Shown one piece after another: positions 1 to 8,450 of a stretch of 48,708 bases of DNA. A model generated the notes under the pieces. It saw only the letters and a program-made list of their open reading frames with translations. It did not search any database and was not told the DNA's origin. A program made the translations under genes and the position numbers. The stretch's first letter is position 1; each line of letters opens with the position of its first letter. The DNA is from Flavobacteriales bacterium (GTDB lineage: Bacteria; Bacteroidota; Bacteroidia; NS11-12g; UBA955), in NCBI GenBank assembly GCA_947487175.1, contig CANKVM010000008.1, positions 1 to 48,708 on the forward strand, read 5' to 3'.

Positions 1-1338
1 CTTTAATTCTTGTTTGATGCTGTCAATTAATATTCTTTCAGTTATAACAATACTGTTATTCCCTAGTTCTTTCAATATTGATGTTTTTACAATGTTGATA
101 ATTTGTCCGCCAACAAGTTTGTATTCCTTCGCTATGTATTTTAAATCGATTGATTCTTCGAGCACAAATTTATCGCCAAACGCATTTTTCCATAATAAAT
201 ATCTTTGTTCCTGTTCCGGAATTTCAAAATAAATCATACTTTGAAACCTTCTCATAAAGGCATCGTCAATATTCCCTTTTAAATTGGTAGCAAGAATAAT
301 TACACCCGGATAATCTTCAATTTTCTGCAACAAATATCCTACTTGTTGATTTGCAAATTTGTCGTTCGATGAATTATTACTGGTTCTCTTTGAAAACAAA
401 CTTTCCGCCTCATCAAAAAATAAAATCCAATTCTTATTTGCTGCTTGGCTAAATAAACTCCCCAAGTTTTTTTCAGTCTCTCCTATATATTTTGAAACCA
501 ACTGCGAAGAGTCAACCCGATACACATCCAAATTGTATTTTTTTCCCAACAAAGAAGCCGCCAAAGTTTTACCTGTTCCAGATGGACCATAAAAAACGGA
601 CTTATACCCTCTTTTGATTTTCTTACCTAAATCATAATCTTCCAAGATAACTTTTTCAAATTTTATCCAAAGTTCAATTTCATTTAATCCCTCTTTCACA
701 TTCTCAGTCAATACAATGTCCTCCCAATCTAAATTGGTTGACATTAAAGTTGCAGGGAAAGTAAGAGAATAATTGGGTTTATTAGAAACGCCAGTTGTGA
801 GTTTGTTTACAAATTCTTTGGATATATGAATTGAAAAACTACTCATTGGTCTATTCGGAATGATATTATCAAATAACAAAGCATTTTGCTCAAAAAACCA
901 ATGATTATTTTCAAGAATATTCAAGATTAACAACCTTTCAGAGAGTGAATTGTTTGTTAAAATAAAAATGATGGTTTCTCCGGTTGGAATAAATGAATTC
1001 TGATTATTTGAGACAATTCCTCCTAGTCGAGTATCAAAATGTTTATCATTTAAAGATTGTTCGAGCAATGGATCAAAAACGCCAGGTTTTATATACGCGG
1101 CAAGGGCAACCAGAAGAATGCCTCTTTCAATTCCATTTAACGCATTATCAATAATAAAATCACTGTAATAGGTTCCTTTTTCTAAAGTTGGAGGTTGAAT
1201 CTCACCCTGCTTTTCAATTCTTTCAATTAAAGCATCATCGGCTTTCCCAAGCTGATAAAGAATTAAATTTTTCAGCCAATTGAAATCACTCTCAATAATA
1301 TTGGCATTGGCTTTTATTAAATCTTGGTTTGAATTCAT
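1..1338 (-). CDS. AAA+ ATPase of the eCIS (Afp15/Pvc15-like), second copy, 3' end outside window
   Basis: The 446 visible codons start at an ATG at 1338-1336 and run off the left edge without a stop. A Walker A motif GPSGTGKT lies near residues 251-258, Walker B ILFFDEAE near 305-312, a sensor-1 ATN near 350-352 and an arginine pair FMRRF near 361-365. The N-terminal 200 residues are helical and resemble those of the paralogue at 5190-6530. Comparison with that paralogue suggests only a dozen or so residues are missing. In Afp/PVC particles the AAA+ protein is needed for assembly or cargo handling but its exact role is not settled. It is the last gene in view of a leftward operon, 30 bp after the 1271-residue gene. 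The AAA+ call is firm; the eCIS role rests on context. Confidence 0.88.
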   Translation of the reverse strand, partial: MNSNQDLIKANANIIESDFNWLKNLILYQLGKADDALIERIEKQGEIQPPTLEKGTYYSDFIIDNALNGIERGILLVALAAYIKPGVFDPLLEQSLNDKHFDTRLGGIVSNNQNSFIPTGETIIFILTNNSLSERLLILNILENNHWFFEQNALLFDNIIPNRPMSSFSIHISKEFVNKLTTGVSNKPNYSLTFPATLMSTNLDWEDIVLTENVKEGLNEIELWIKFEKVILEDYDLGKKIKRGYKSVFYGPSGTGKTLAASLLGKKYNLDVYRVDSSQLVSKYIGETEKNLGSLFSQAANKNWILFFDEAESLFSKRTSNNSSNDKFANQQVGYLLQKIEDYPGVIILATNLKGNIDDAFMRRFQSMIYFEIPEQEQRYLLWKNAFGDKFVLEESIDLKYIAKEYKLVGGQIINIVKTSILKELGNNSIVITERILIDSIKQELK

Positions 1339-1368
1339 TTTATAATATCAGAAATGACTTTAGATTTG

Positions 1369-4300
1369 TTAGACATCGATTTCGTTTACCTTGGCATTTT
1401 TTAATTGATCTTCCAATGAATTTAATTTTTGAGAATATTGGCGGATGTAATCAGTCTGATTGGATTTATCTGTTATTGTCATGGCATTTTTAATTGCAAC
1501 ACCCATATTATCAGTATCAGATTTAATATCTGAAATTGTAGTTCTTATTCGATTATAATCATCCAATCTTTTTTGCCTATTCACTTCTCTAACGAACCAC
1601 TGATCTTTTTTTCTTGCCTCCAGTTTATCAATTTTTATAGATAAATCATCAAACATGGCTTTTGATTCTTCAGGGATTTTATCCATAACATCTTGCGCCA
1701 AAGAATACTTTTCTTCCAAATCCGATTGCTCAACAATTGTTTTGCTATTTAAATAAGTATCTATTTTATTAATTTGTGAAGCAACACTTGGTTTTTTAGG
1801 TATTGAATCTGATAGCGCTTCCAACTTTGATAATGAATCACTTTCTTTATCCTTAAATGGATTTGCTAAGTTTTCTTTACCTGCAAAAAAACCAGTGGAT
1901 ACTCCATCTTGTCTTGTAATAGTGTTTTCATTTCCAACTCCAATTATACCCGTTTTGGTTCCCTTTCCAATATCCCATTCCGCAATTTCAATTTCGTATA
2001 GTTTCCGTTGAAAAATCATCAATGCGGAGGCTTTTATCCCTGCCTTGACTTGTGCTTTAGCTGCAGCTTCTAAATTATATTTACCTGTAACATTTGAAAA
2101 ATCAAATCCTTTTCCTTCTGCAATTTTCTTAGCGGTCGAATTCAACTCCACTGTTGCCGTTGCAGATACATCAGCTCCGGCAGACACATATGCATCTATT
2201 TGTGCAATATTAGGAATACCAGCACCTACAAGAGCTGAAATTGCAAAACCTAAATTTCCCTTTACACTTGAAGTACCAGTAAAATCAAATCCGGTGGATG
2301 GATTATAAACCATATTGCCACCAACAGATACCTCTATTCCACCTTTAAATTCAAGTCCAAATCCGGCGTGTGCACCTGGTCCAATAGGGAATGAAAAATC
2401 AATTTTATATGGCCAAATACCACCAGGTAAAAAATCTGCAGGCATATTTTGAGGTGTTTTCGCACTTATCGCCAATGTTGCTTTCGTAAATTCTAAAGGT
2501 TTACGTTCAACATAATTTAAAAGTATCGAGGCATTTCCTTCAGCTTTTAAATTGCCATTAAAAGTATTGGCTTTAATTGCACCATCATTGAAAAATAGTT
2601 GATAATTGTCTTTTTTTCCTTTCCAAACTACAGAAGGTGCGGTAACATCAAAAATTTCAAAGGCAGAAAAATCCCCCAAACTACCCAACGATAACTCTTC
2701 CCAATCAAATCCATTATCTTTTGAATAGGTAATTTCCTTACCTTCAATTTCAATATTCAAATTTGGCAAAGGATTAAATTCCGGTTTTAAATTTAATTTT
2801 GCGGCATGAATCAATAATTTACCCTTTGAATATTCAATTCCGGATGAGTCTAAATGAATCATTCCGTTGATGATGTCAACATTCAAACTCCCATTTGTAA
2901 TCTCAGTATTCCATTCATTATCTTTCTGAGTAACGGTCACATCACCAGAAGCTTTTACTTCTCCGATAGCTTTATCTCCAAAGTCAAATTTCAATCCACC
3001 TTTAAAAGATTTTTCGTAATTATCCTTTTTGCCTTTAATGGTAGCTCCAGGATTTTCAACTACGACTGCATCATTTCCAATTGAAATATTTCCAGTGTAA
3101 TTTAATGTAGCAGTTCCCCAATCCATGCCTTCCTTGGATAACGTGACATCATTAATATTGCCTTCTATAAGTTTATCACCGTACTTTAAAGAGGCAGCAG
3201 CAGATGCAGCGGTTAAAACACCATCTTTATAATTTGCTCCATTTATTTCAAACGTTATAATTTTATCAATATCTCCTGAAATTTTACAATCAGATATTTC
3301 TATCCCCCATTGCTGAGTCGCGGTGCTGTATTTCCCTTTTACACTGCCAGAAGATTCAATTTTTACTCTTTCGCCAACTGAAACGTCTAAAATACCACTT
3401 GCCGATATTTCATATCCACCTTCAGCTTTTATTACCTCTAATTTTGGTTCTTTCACACCTATTCCTTCGTGGATTTGTATGGCGTCATTATAAGTAATTG
3501 AAGCAGATTCAAAAGAAACTTCAGTAAGTGAAATTAGCAAATTTTTCACTTCTCCTTTTACTTCTTTATCACCGCCGAAAGTGACAATAATTTCTGCTTT
3601 TTCAATTTGAAATTGGTTTGCTAAGGCTGATGTAATATCAATATTTTGAGCTTCTACACGGATGTTTTTATTTAGATTATATGCAAAGCTCACAGAACCC
3701 ATGTTCGCCTTGATTTTATCTAAAACTTGGATCTTCTTTTTGTCATTTTCGTTTGTGCTATTTGCGATTTTTGCTTTAAACTCATCTACCTTAGTATTTA
3801 ATTCTGTTGTTGATTTCACAATATTAAACAAGGCTCCCAAATTGGTTACCTGACCAGAAGATATAGCCAAATGATATTCGAATTTCTTTTCAATTTCCTC
3901 AAATTCAGTATCATTAAATGAAAATGCTGACTTCATTTTTTCGGCAAAAGTCAGTTTGTTTTTCATTGAAACAATTTCAAACTCTTTTGATGAGGCAATT
4001 TCATCATCTTTTTTATCGCCTGTTTTACTTACTTCTTTCGAACTTTTTGCTGAAGTTTCCCTTTTTAACCCTTCAACGATTTTTTGAATTGAGTCATGTT
4101 TTTTCTTGTCATTTTCATTGGAAGGATCATCATGTTTAGCAAGCCATTGAGTACCCAATCTTAATACATCCTCTTTGATTTTATCTTTTTGCGCTGGTTT
4201 TAAATCTGGGTTCCCTAATTCATCAATTTTCTTCTCTAATTGTATAAAAGTCGAATGGCTTCCAAAAAACGATTTCACATTAGAAAAAAATGAACTTTTA

Positions 4301-5184
4301 CCCTCTAACGCAACAATGTTTTGTGTGACTTTAACTCCACCCTTTTCTCCTGATATATCCTTTTCAAGCGTACCCGAAATATCTAATTCCTTGTTACCGG
4401 TTTTGTCATTTCCAACTTGAACTTTACCTAAATTAAATTTTATTGTATTTAAAACAGATGCTTTATGAATATCGTTTTCATCCTTACTTTTTGTTAGATT
4501 GAATAATAACTTATCAATTTCTCCATGCAAACTCAAAGCCTCGTTTTTAATTTTTACTAAAATATCAGGAGACTCTATTTTTTCAGATGATAATTGTAAA
4601 TATTTTTTGTATTGAATTTGGATTTTAGAAAACTCACTTTCATTGCCCGAGATTGCCGATTTGATTTTTTCACCAACAGTAATTTTGTCAGACATTGAAA
4701 TAATTTCGAGGGACTTAGAACTATCTTTAGAACTTAATCCTTTTACAATTGCTTCAATTGACTTTCTTTTTTTTTCTTCATCTGCTGATTTTGGAACTTG
4801 ATGTTTTCCTAACCAAGTATTGCCCAATTCTAAAACAGTCTTTTTAATTTGCGCTTTTTCCTCAGGTGTTTTGGCGAGGTTTAATTCGTCAATTTTCTTT
4901 TGTAATTGAATAAAAGTTGAATCCTTTCCAAACAATGAAAAAACCTTGGAACCGAAACTTCGTTCCCCTTCTAAAACAGATACATTTTGTTTGACATCGA
5001 TTAATGGTTCTTCACCTATAACAGATTTAACAGCACTCTGTCCTTTTTCCTTAATTGCACTCCCAATTGAAGATTGTTCTTTCACTTTAGCCGGAGCAGG
5101 CCCATCAAGCATAGCATCGTCATGTCGACTTTGATTGTCAACTTGCCTATCTTCGCTTTGGTGCTGAAAGTCTTCCGGTTCCAT
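1369..5184 (-). CDS. Large repetitive eCIS-linked protein, candidate cargo or accessory factor
   Basis: This 1271-residue protein matches no family that I recognise. Residues 1-60 are polar and disordered-looking. Two related helical modules follow, about 65-258 and 285-500; both contain the signature STFIQL-KKIDEL, then a W-L-KH motif and a lysine-rich stretch. Residues 500-960 alternate short beta strands with G/N/D turns, including a repeated GKKDNY motif, as in a beta-solenoid or filamentous sheet. Residues 940-1100 are rich in glycine and alanine and fairly hydrophobic. The last 120 residues look coiled-coil. There is no signal peptide and no HExxH metalloprotease motif, so it is not the DUF4157 protein often seen in eCIS loci. 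It lies between two AAA+ genes (5 bp after the first, 30 bp before the second), which suggests they act on it. Cargo is an inference. Confidence 0.75.
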   Translation of the reverse strand: MEPEDFQHQSEDRQVDNQSRHDDAMLDGPAPAKVKEQSSIGSAIKEKGQSAVKSVIGEEPLIDVKQNVSVLEGERSFGSKVFSLFGKDSTFIQLQKKIDELNLAKTPEEKAQIKKTVLELGNTWLGKHQVPKSADEEKKRKSIEAIVKGLSSKDSSKSLEIISMSDKITVGEKIKSAISGNESEFSKIQIQYKKYLQLSSEKIESPDILVKIKNEALSLHGEIDKLLFNLTKSKDENDIHKASVLNTIKFNLGKVQVGNDKTGNKELDISGTLEKDISGEKGGVKVTQNIVALEGKSSFFSNVKSFFGSHSTFIQLEKKIDELGNPDLKPAQKDKIKEDVLRLGTQWLAKHDDPSNENDKKKHDSIQKIVEGLKRETSAKSSKEVSKTGDKKDDEIASSKEFEIVSMKNKLTFAEKMKSAFSFNDTEFEEIEKKFEYHLAISSGQVTNLGALFNIVKSTTELNTKVDEFKAKIANSTNENDKKKIQVLDKIKANMGSVSFAYNLNKNIRVEAQNIDITSALANQFQIEKAEIIVTFGGDKEVKGEVKNLLISLTEVSFESASITYNDAIQIHEGIGVKEPKLEVIKAEGGYEISASGILDVSVGERVKIESSGSVKGKYSTATQQWGIEISDCKISGDIDKIITFEINGANYKDGVLTAASAAASLKYGDKLIEGNINDVTLSKEGMDWGTATLNYTGNISIGNDAVVVENPGATIKGKKDNYEKSFKGGLKFDFGDKAIGEVKASGDVTVTQKDNEWNTEITNGSLNVDIINGMIHLDSSGIEYSKGKLLIHAAKLNLKPEFNPLPNLNIEIEGKEITYSKDNGFDWEELSLGSLGDFSAFEIFDVTAPSVVWKGKKDNYQLFFNDGAIKANTFNGNLKAEGNASILLNYVERKPLEFTKATLAISAKTPQNMPADFLPGGIWPYKIDFSFPIGPGAHAGFGLEFKGGIEVSVGGNMVYNPSTGFDFTGTSSVKGNLGFAISALVGAGIPNIAQIDAYVSAGADVSATATVELNSTAKKIAEGKGFDFSNVTGKYNLEAAAKAQVKAGIKASALMIFQRKLYEIEIAEWDIGKGTKTGIIGVGNENTITRQDGVSTGFFAGKENLANPFKDKESDSLSKLEALSDSIPKKPSVASQINKIDTYLNSKTIVEQSDLEEKYSLAQDVMDKIPEESKAMFDDLSIKIDKLEARKKDQWFVREVNRQKRLDDYNRIRTTISDIKSDTDNMGVAIKNAMTITDKSNQTDYIRQYSQKLNSLEDQLKNAKVNEIDV

Positions 5185-5189
5185 TACAA

Positions 5190-6530
5190 TTACCTGTTTG
5201 AATAAAATTGGCCCATTTTGGACAATTCCTTTTTAACCGCAGATTCAACATCATCTGTCTTAATTACTTCAGCATTGTTCATTACCATTTGTATTAAGCA
5301 TGTTCGGATAACATTGCAAATAATTCCACCCGTTAATTCAAATTGACTAGCTAGCTTCTTGTAATCAATATCCAATTGAATTCCTTCATGCCCATTATTA
5401 AAAGAATTCCTCCACAATTTTTCTCTTAAATCTTGCTCTGGTTGAGGGAAATGGATATAATTTTGGAATCTCCTTAAAAATGCATCATCCATTTGAGATT
5501 TTAAATTTGTTGCAATAATTACGATACCTGGATAATCTTCTATTCTCTGTAAAAGATATCCTACTTCTTGATTGGCATATTTATCATTTACGGAACCACC
5601 TGTGGTTCGTTTGCCAAATAAAGATTCCGCCTCATCAAAAAACAATATCCAATTTTTATTTTCAGCCTGTTTGAATAAATTCTCCAAGTTTTTCGCTGTT
5701 TCACCAATATATTTTGAAACAATTTTTGTGATGTCGATGCGATAAACATCGATTCCTAATTGTTGACCTAATAAAGCTGCGGTTAGGCTTTTCCCTGTTC
5801 CTGAGGGACCAAAAAACACAGTTCTAAAACCTGGTTTCACTACCTTATCATAACCCCAATCGATTCTTATTTTTTCTTCATTGTGATACCAAGCTATAAT
5901 TTCATTTAAATCGTTTAAGGTGTTATCGGTCAATACCAAATCTTTCCACCTAGAATTTGTTGTTAATAATTTGGCTGGGAAATCCAATGAGAAATTTGGC
6001 TTGCTAATTTCTCCAGTTAAAATTAGTTGAATGTAATCTTGATTTAATGAAAATGTTTTATTCCAGATATTCTTTTGTTCAATTGTATCATTTAATTGAA
6101 GGACAAAAAAACGGAATAGACTGGAATTGCTGCTAAATAAATTATAGCATGCCACACGCTCCTCAATTGAATGATCGGTAAACAAAAAACATATCAATTC
6201 TAAGTTTGGAGAAAATTCTGTTTGATTTGATAAAAAACCACCAATTTGGGTTCTATTTGGATATTTCACTTTCAAATCAACCACAGAATCAAAAATCTGA
6301 TTATAAAAAAAGTGAGCAAACGCAACCGTAAAAACCCCTCTTTCTAAATAATCAAACTCATAATGATTAATGATTTTGGAGTACAAATCGTCCCTATGTG
6401 ATAAATCATCAAAAGGAACTACTTCAAATTGATCGGAATTGTCTTGAAATAATTGCACTCGTTGTGCAATAATTTTCTCTAACCATTTCAATTCTAAAGT
6501 AATTGTATTTATTGTGTCTCCATTGAACAT
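5190..6530 (-). CDS. AAA+ ATPase of the eCIS (Afp15/Pvc15-like), first copy
   Basis: The protein is 446 residues from the ATG at 6530-6528; a TTG three codons upstream (6539) also fits. Counting from the TTG, Walker A GPSGTGKS is at 244-251, Walker B ILFFDEAE at 298-305, sensor-1 ATN at 343-345 and the arginine-finger pair RR at 356-357, all intact. A helical N-terminal region of about 200 residues precedes the ATPase core, as in Afp15-type proteins. It is the first gene of the leftward operon and is transcribed divergently from the structural eCIS genes that begin at 6655. It is clearly paralogous to the gene at 1-1338 across the whole length. The eCIS assignment follows from synteny with sheath, tube and baseplate genes; substrate unknown. 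Confidence 0.92.
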   Translation of the reverse strand: MFNGDTINTITLELKWLEKIIAQRVQLFQDNSDQFEVVPFDDLSHRDDLYSKIINHYEFDYLERGVFTVAFAHFFYNQIFDSVVDLKVKYPNRTQIGGFLSNQTEFSPNLELICFLFTDHSIEERVACYNLFSSNSSLFRFFVLQLNDTIEQKNIWNKTFSLNQDYIQLILTGEISKPNFSLDFPAKLLTTNSRWKDLVLTDNTLNDLNEIIAWYHNEEKIRIDWGYDKVVKPGFRTVFFGPSGTGKSLTAALLGQQLGIDVYRIDITKIVSKYIGETAKNLENLFKQAENKNWILFFDEAESLFGKRTTGGSVNDKYANQEVGYLLQRIEDYPGIVIIATNLKSQMDDAFLRRFQNYIHFPQPEQDLREKLWRNSFNNGHEGIQLDIDYKKLASQFELTGGIICNVIRTCLIQMVMNNAEVIKTDDVESAVKKELSKMGQFYSNR

Positions 6531-6641
6531 AAACCTCAAAAATATACAAATAAATCAACTTATTAAAACTTCAAAACAAAAAACTAAGTATTTTCAATTA
6601 TAATGAAAGCAAAAATATTAGATAATCTTCATTTTTTTTAT

Positions 6642-6649
6642 TAGGTTTG
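6642..6649 (+). promoter_or_regulatory. Possible Bacteroidota -7 box for the eCIS structural operon
   Basis: TAGGTTTG fits the TAnnTTTG -7 consensus of Bacteroidota. It ends 5 bp before the ATG at 6655, so a transcript from it would be almost leaderless. No good TTTG -33 box is seen 19-21 bp upstream. The 124-bp divergent gap (6531-6654) must hold promoters for both arms. On the minus strand TATTTTTG at 6617-6610 is a similar candidate for the ATPase arm. Confidence 0.3.
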
Positions 6650-6654
6650 CGAAT

Positions 6655-7014
6655 ATGAATCCAGATGTTTTATTCAGAAGACTAGAGCAAAGAACAGAAA
6701 GAGAACTTTATCGAAAGAGTTTTAAAGCTGCTTCTGAGAGCCAAGATTCATTATTTAAAAAATTCGAAAATAAGAAAAAAGAACAATTTAAAGCTGGTTT
6801 TGCGCGTGAAGTAAAATGGTTTTTCGCTTCTTTACTTTTGGCGCCGTTAATGGGATTTGTTTTTTATTACCTATTTGCAAATATCATCAAAGACTCGATG
6901 ATTGATTTGGCAAAATATTTCGGTGGTGTTGAAACTTTATACTTCGTTATTGTATTCATTTCTTTAATTGGAATTTATATTTCTCGACTCATTGTTTGGG
7001 CATTAAAAAGGTAA
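6655..7014 (+). CDS. Small two-helix membrane protein leading the eCIS operon
   Basis: The protein has 119 residues. Residues 1-52 are a highly charged amphipathic helix rich in K, R, E and F. Two hydrophobic segments follow at about 55-76 and 94-115, separated by a short loop, and the chain ends in LKR. No signal peptide or known family is recognised. It ends 3 bp before the DUF4255 gene, so it is very probably co-transcribed with the injectisome. Two short transmembrane helices with a charged cytoplasmic tail are compatible with a holin-like or particle-anchoring role, but neither is shown by sequence. The reading frame is well supported by composition and tight spacing; the function is open. 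Confidence 0.8.
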   Translation: MNPDVLFRRLEQRTERELYRKSFKAASESQDSLFKKFENKKKEQFKAGFAREVKWFFASLLLAPLMGFVFYYLFANIIKDSMIDLAKYFGGVETLYFVIVFISLIGIYISRLIVWALKR

Positions 7015-7017
7015 ATT

Positions 7018-7584
7018 ATGATTTTTCAAATCCTTAACGCTATTGAAAAGGAACTAAATTCCCAAGTTAAATATGCTTTTGGAATTTCTGAAGATGTAAT
7101 TATTTTTTCAAATATTGTTGATCAAAGTGGCAACAAAGCATTACAACAAGATAATATTGTTCATTTTACACTTTTAAGAATTGAAGAAGATAAAACGCTC
7201 AATAAAGTTGGTGGGTGGCCGGGTAATTTTGGCAGAAATACACCTACCCTAATTAATTTATATATCGTATTCGCTGCTTCTCACTCGGGGAAACAATATC
7301 CAGATGGCGTGAATTTAATTTCATGGATACTACAATATTTAATATCAAATAACAAATTTACACATACCGAACTTCCGAATTTACCCAGTGATGTAGACTC
7401 AATTACATTTGAATTACAAAATTTAGACATCAGAGATGTAAGTAACTTGTGGGGAAGTGTAGGTTCAAAGATGTTGCCGCATATTTGCTATAAAATTGGT
7501 TTGATTCCGTTTTATAAAGATGGCAATTTCAATGTTGGTGGTAACTTGATTAAAGGAATAGGAAAAAATTTAGATAATTTATGA
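7018..7584 (+). CDS. DUF4255 tail terminator (Afp16/Pvc16-like)
   Basis: This 188-residue protein matches the DUF4255 (Pvc16 N-terminal) family. It has the N-terminal pattern of a helix followed by FSNIVDQ and HFTLLRIEED, then a conserved LYIVFAAS strand and a helical LISWILQYLI segment. In Afp and PVC this protein caps the tube and sheath at the distal end and so fixes particle length together with the tape measure. It lies 3 bp after the membrane-protein gene, and its stop overlaps the ATG of the next gene (ATGA at 7581-7584), implying translational coupling. Its length is that of the compact single-domain form. Confidence 0.88.
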   Translation: MIFQILNAIEKELNSQVKYAFGISEDVIIFSNIVDQSGNKALQQDNIVHFTLLRIEEDKTLNKVGGWPGNFGRNTPTLINLYIVFAASHSGKQYPDGVNLISWILQYLISNNKFTHTELPNLPSDVDSITFELQNLDIRDVSNLWGSVGSKMLPHICYKIGLIPFYKDGNFNVGGNLIKGIGKNLDNL

Positions 7585-8411
7585 GATTCTGCGATTGGTT
7601 AACCATTGAAAGTCGTCATCCCTATTTCAAATCTCAAAAAATGGATTGTCTGGGAATTTTCCCCAGTGAAAAAACACAATTATGGTTAAAAAACCACAGG
7701 CATAATTGGAAATTCACTGAAAATTCACTGAAACTATCATTTTCAATATCCCCAATAAATGAAAACATTCCTGAAATTGAACCTTTAAATGAACCATGTG
7801 AGTTAGAATTTTATTTAGGTATTAATGATTTAAGTTTTCAGCAGTTTACTGAAATCAATGATTTGCCTATTTTTTATCATCAACATCATTTCAATTTGGA
7901 TTTAGATAATGATGTCGAATTCCCTCAAACAATTCATTTAAATGAAGGGGAAATTAAAAAATCTGATAAATTGATTTCATTACCTACCGGCTTTCATAAA
8001 TTTGGAAATTTAAAAGTCAGTTTCAATAATATTAATGAATTTCTGGGCAATTGCATCAATGGAAATTCACCCAAAATGCTAATTCAGGCTGTTGATAAAG
8101 GCTATTCTTTGTTTTATGCTATCAAAAACAATATCAAAAACAAAAAAGCACCAAATTTAATAGAGGAAGAAAACAACAAAGCAACCTTTTCCATAGAAAA
8201 TGTGGATAACTCTGAATTTATTTATTTTAAATCAGATGAAACCGTAAAGCTTAGCGAATTAAATAGCTTTGAGTCTTATTGCTATTGGGTTTCTGCTAAA
8301 GAAAACAAAACAAGATTAAAGGTAAAAACACCCAATTTTTCAATCCGAGACTTGGGAAAATCACCAAGTTATCCACAATTACCTGCGCTAGTTAGAGAAA
8401 TCAAACTTTAA
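7581..8411 (+). CDS. Unrecognised protein between tail terminator and sheath genes
   Basis: The protein has 276 residues, is acidic and soluble-looking, with no signal peptide or membrane segment. It starts in an ATGA overlap with the DUF4255 gene, so the two are probably made together. Predicted content is mainly beta strands in the first 180 residues, with a KN-rich stretch around 180-205. I recognise no catalytic motif. Position next to the terminator and upstream of the sheath suggests a role at the distal end of the particle or in assembly, which is inference from synteny only. Confidence 0.75.
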   Translation: MRFCDWLTIESRHPYFKSQKMDCLGIFPSEKTQLWLKNHRHNWKFTENSLKLSFSISPINENIPEIEPLNEPCELEFYLGINDLSFQQFTEINDLPIFYHQHHFNLDLDNDVEFPQTIHLNEGEIKKSDKLISLPTGFHKFGNLKVSFNNINEFLGNCINGNSPKMLIQAVDKGYSLFYAIKNNIKNKKAPNLIEEENNKATFSIENVDNSEFIYFKSDETVKLSELNSFESYCYWVSAKENKTRLKVKTPNFSIRDLGKSPSYPQLPALVREIKL

Positions 8412-8450
8412 TTCAATAGTTTTGCCAATACTCGTTTAAAAAATTAATTT

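Noticed and set aside
1369-5184. DUF4157-type eCIS effector
   Set aside because: Neither the HExxH-like motif nor the usual DUF4157 pattern could be found in the protein.
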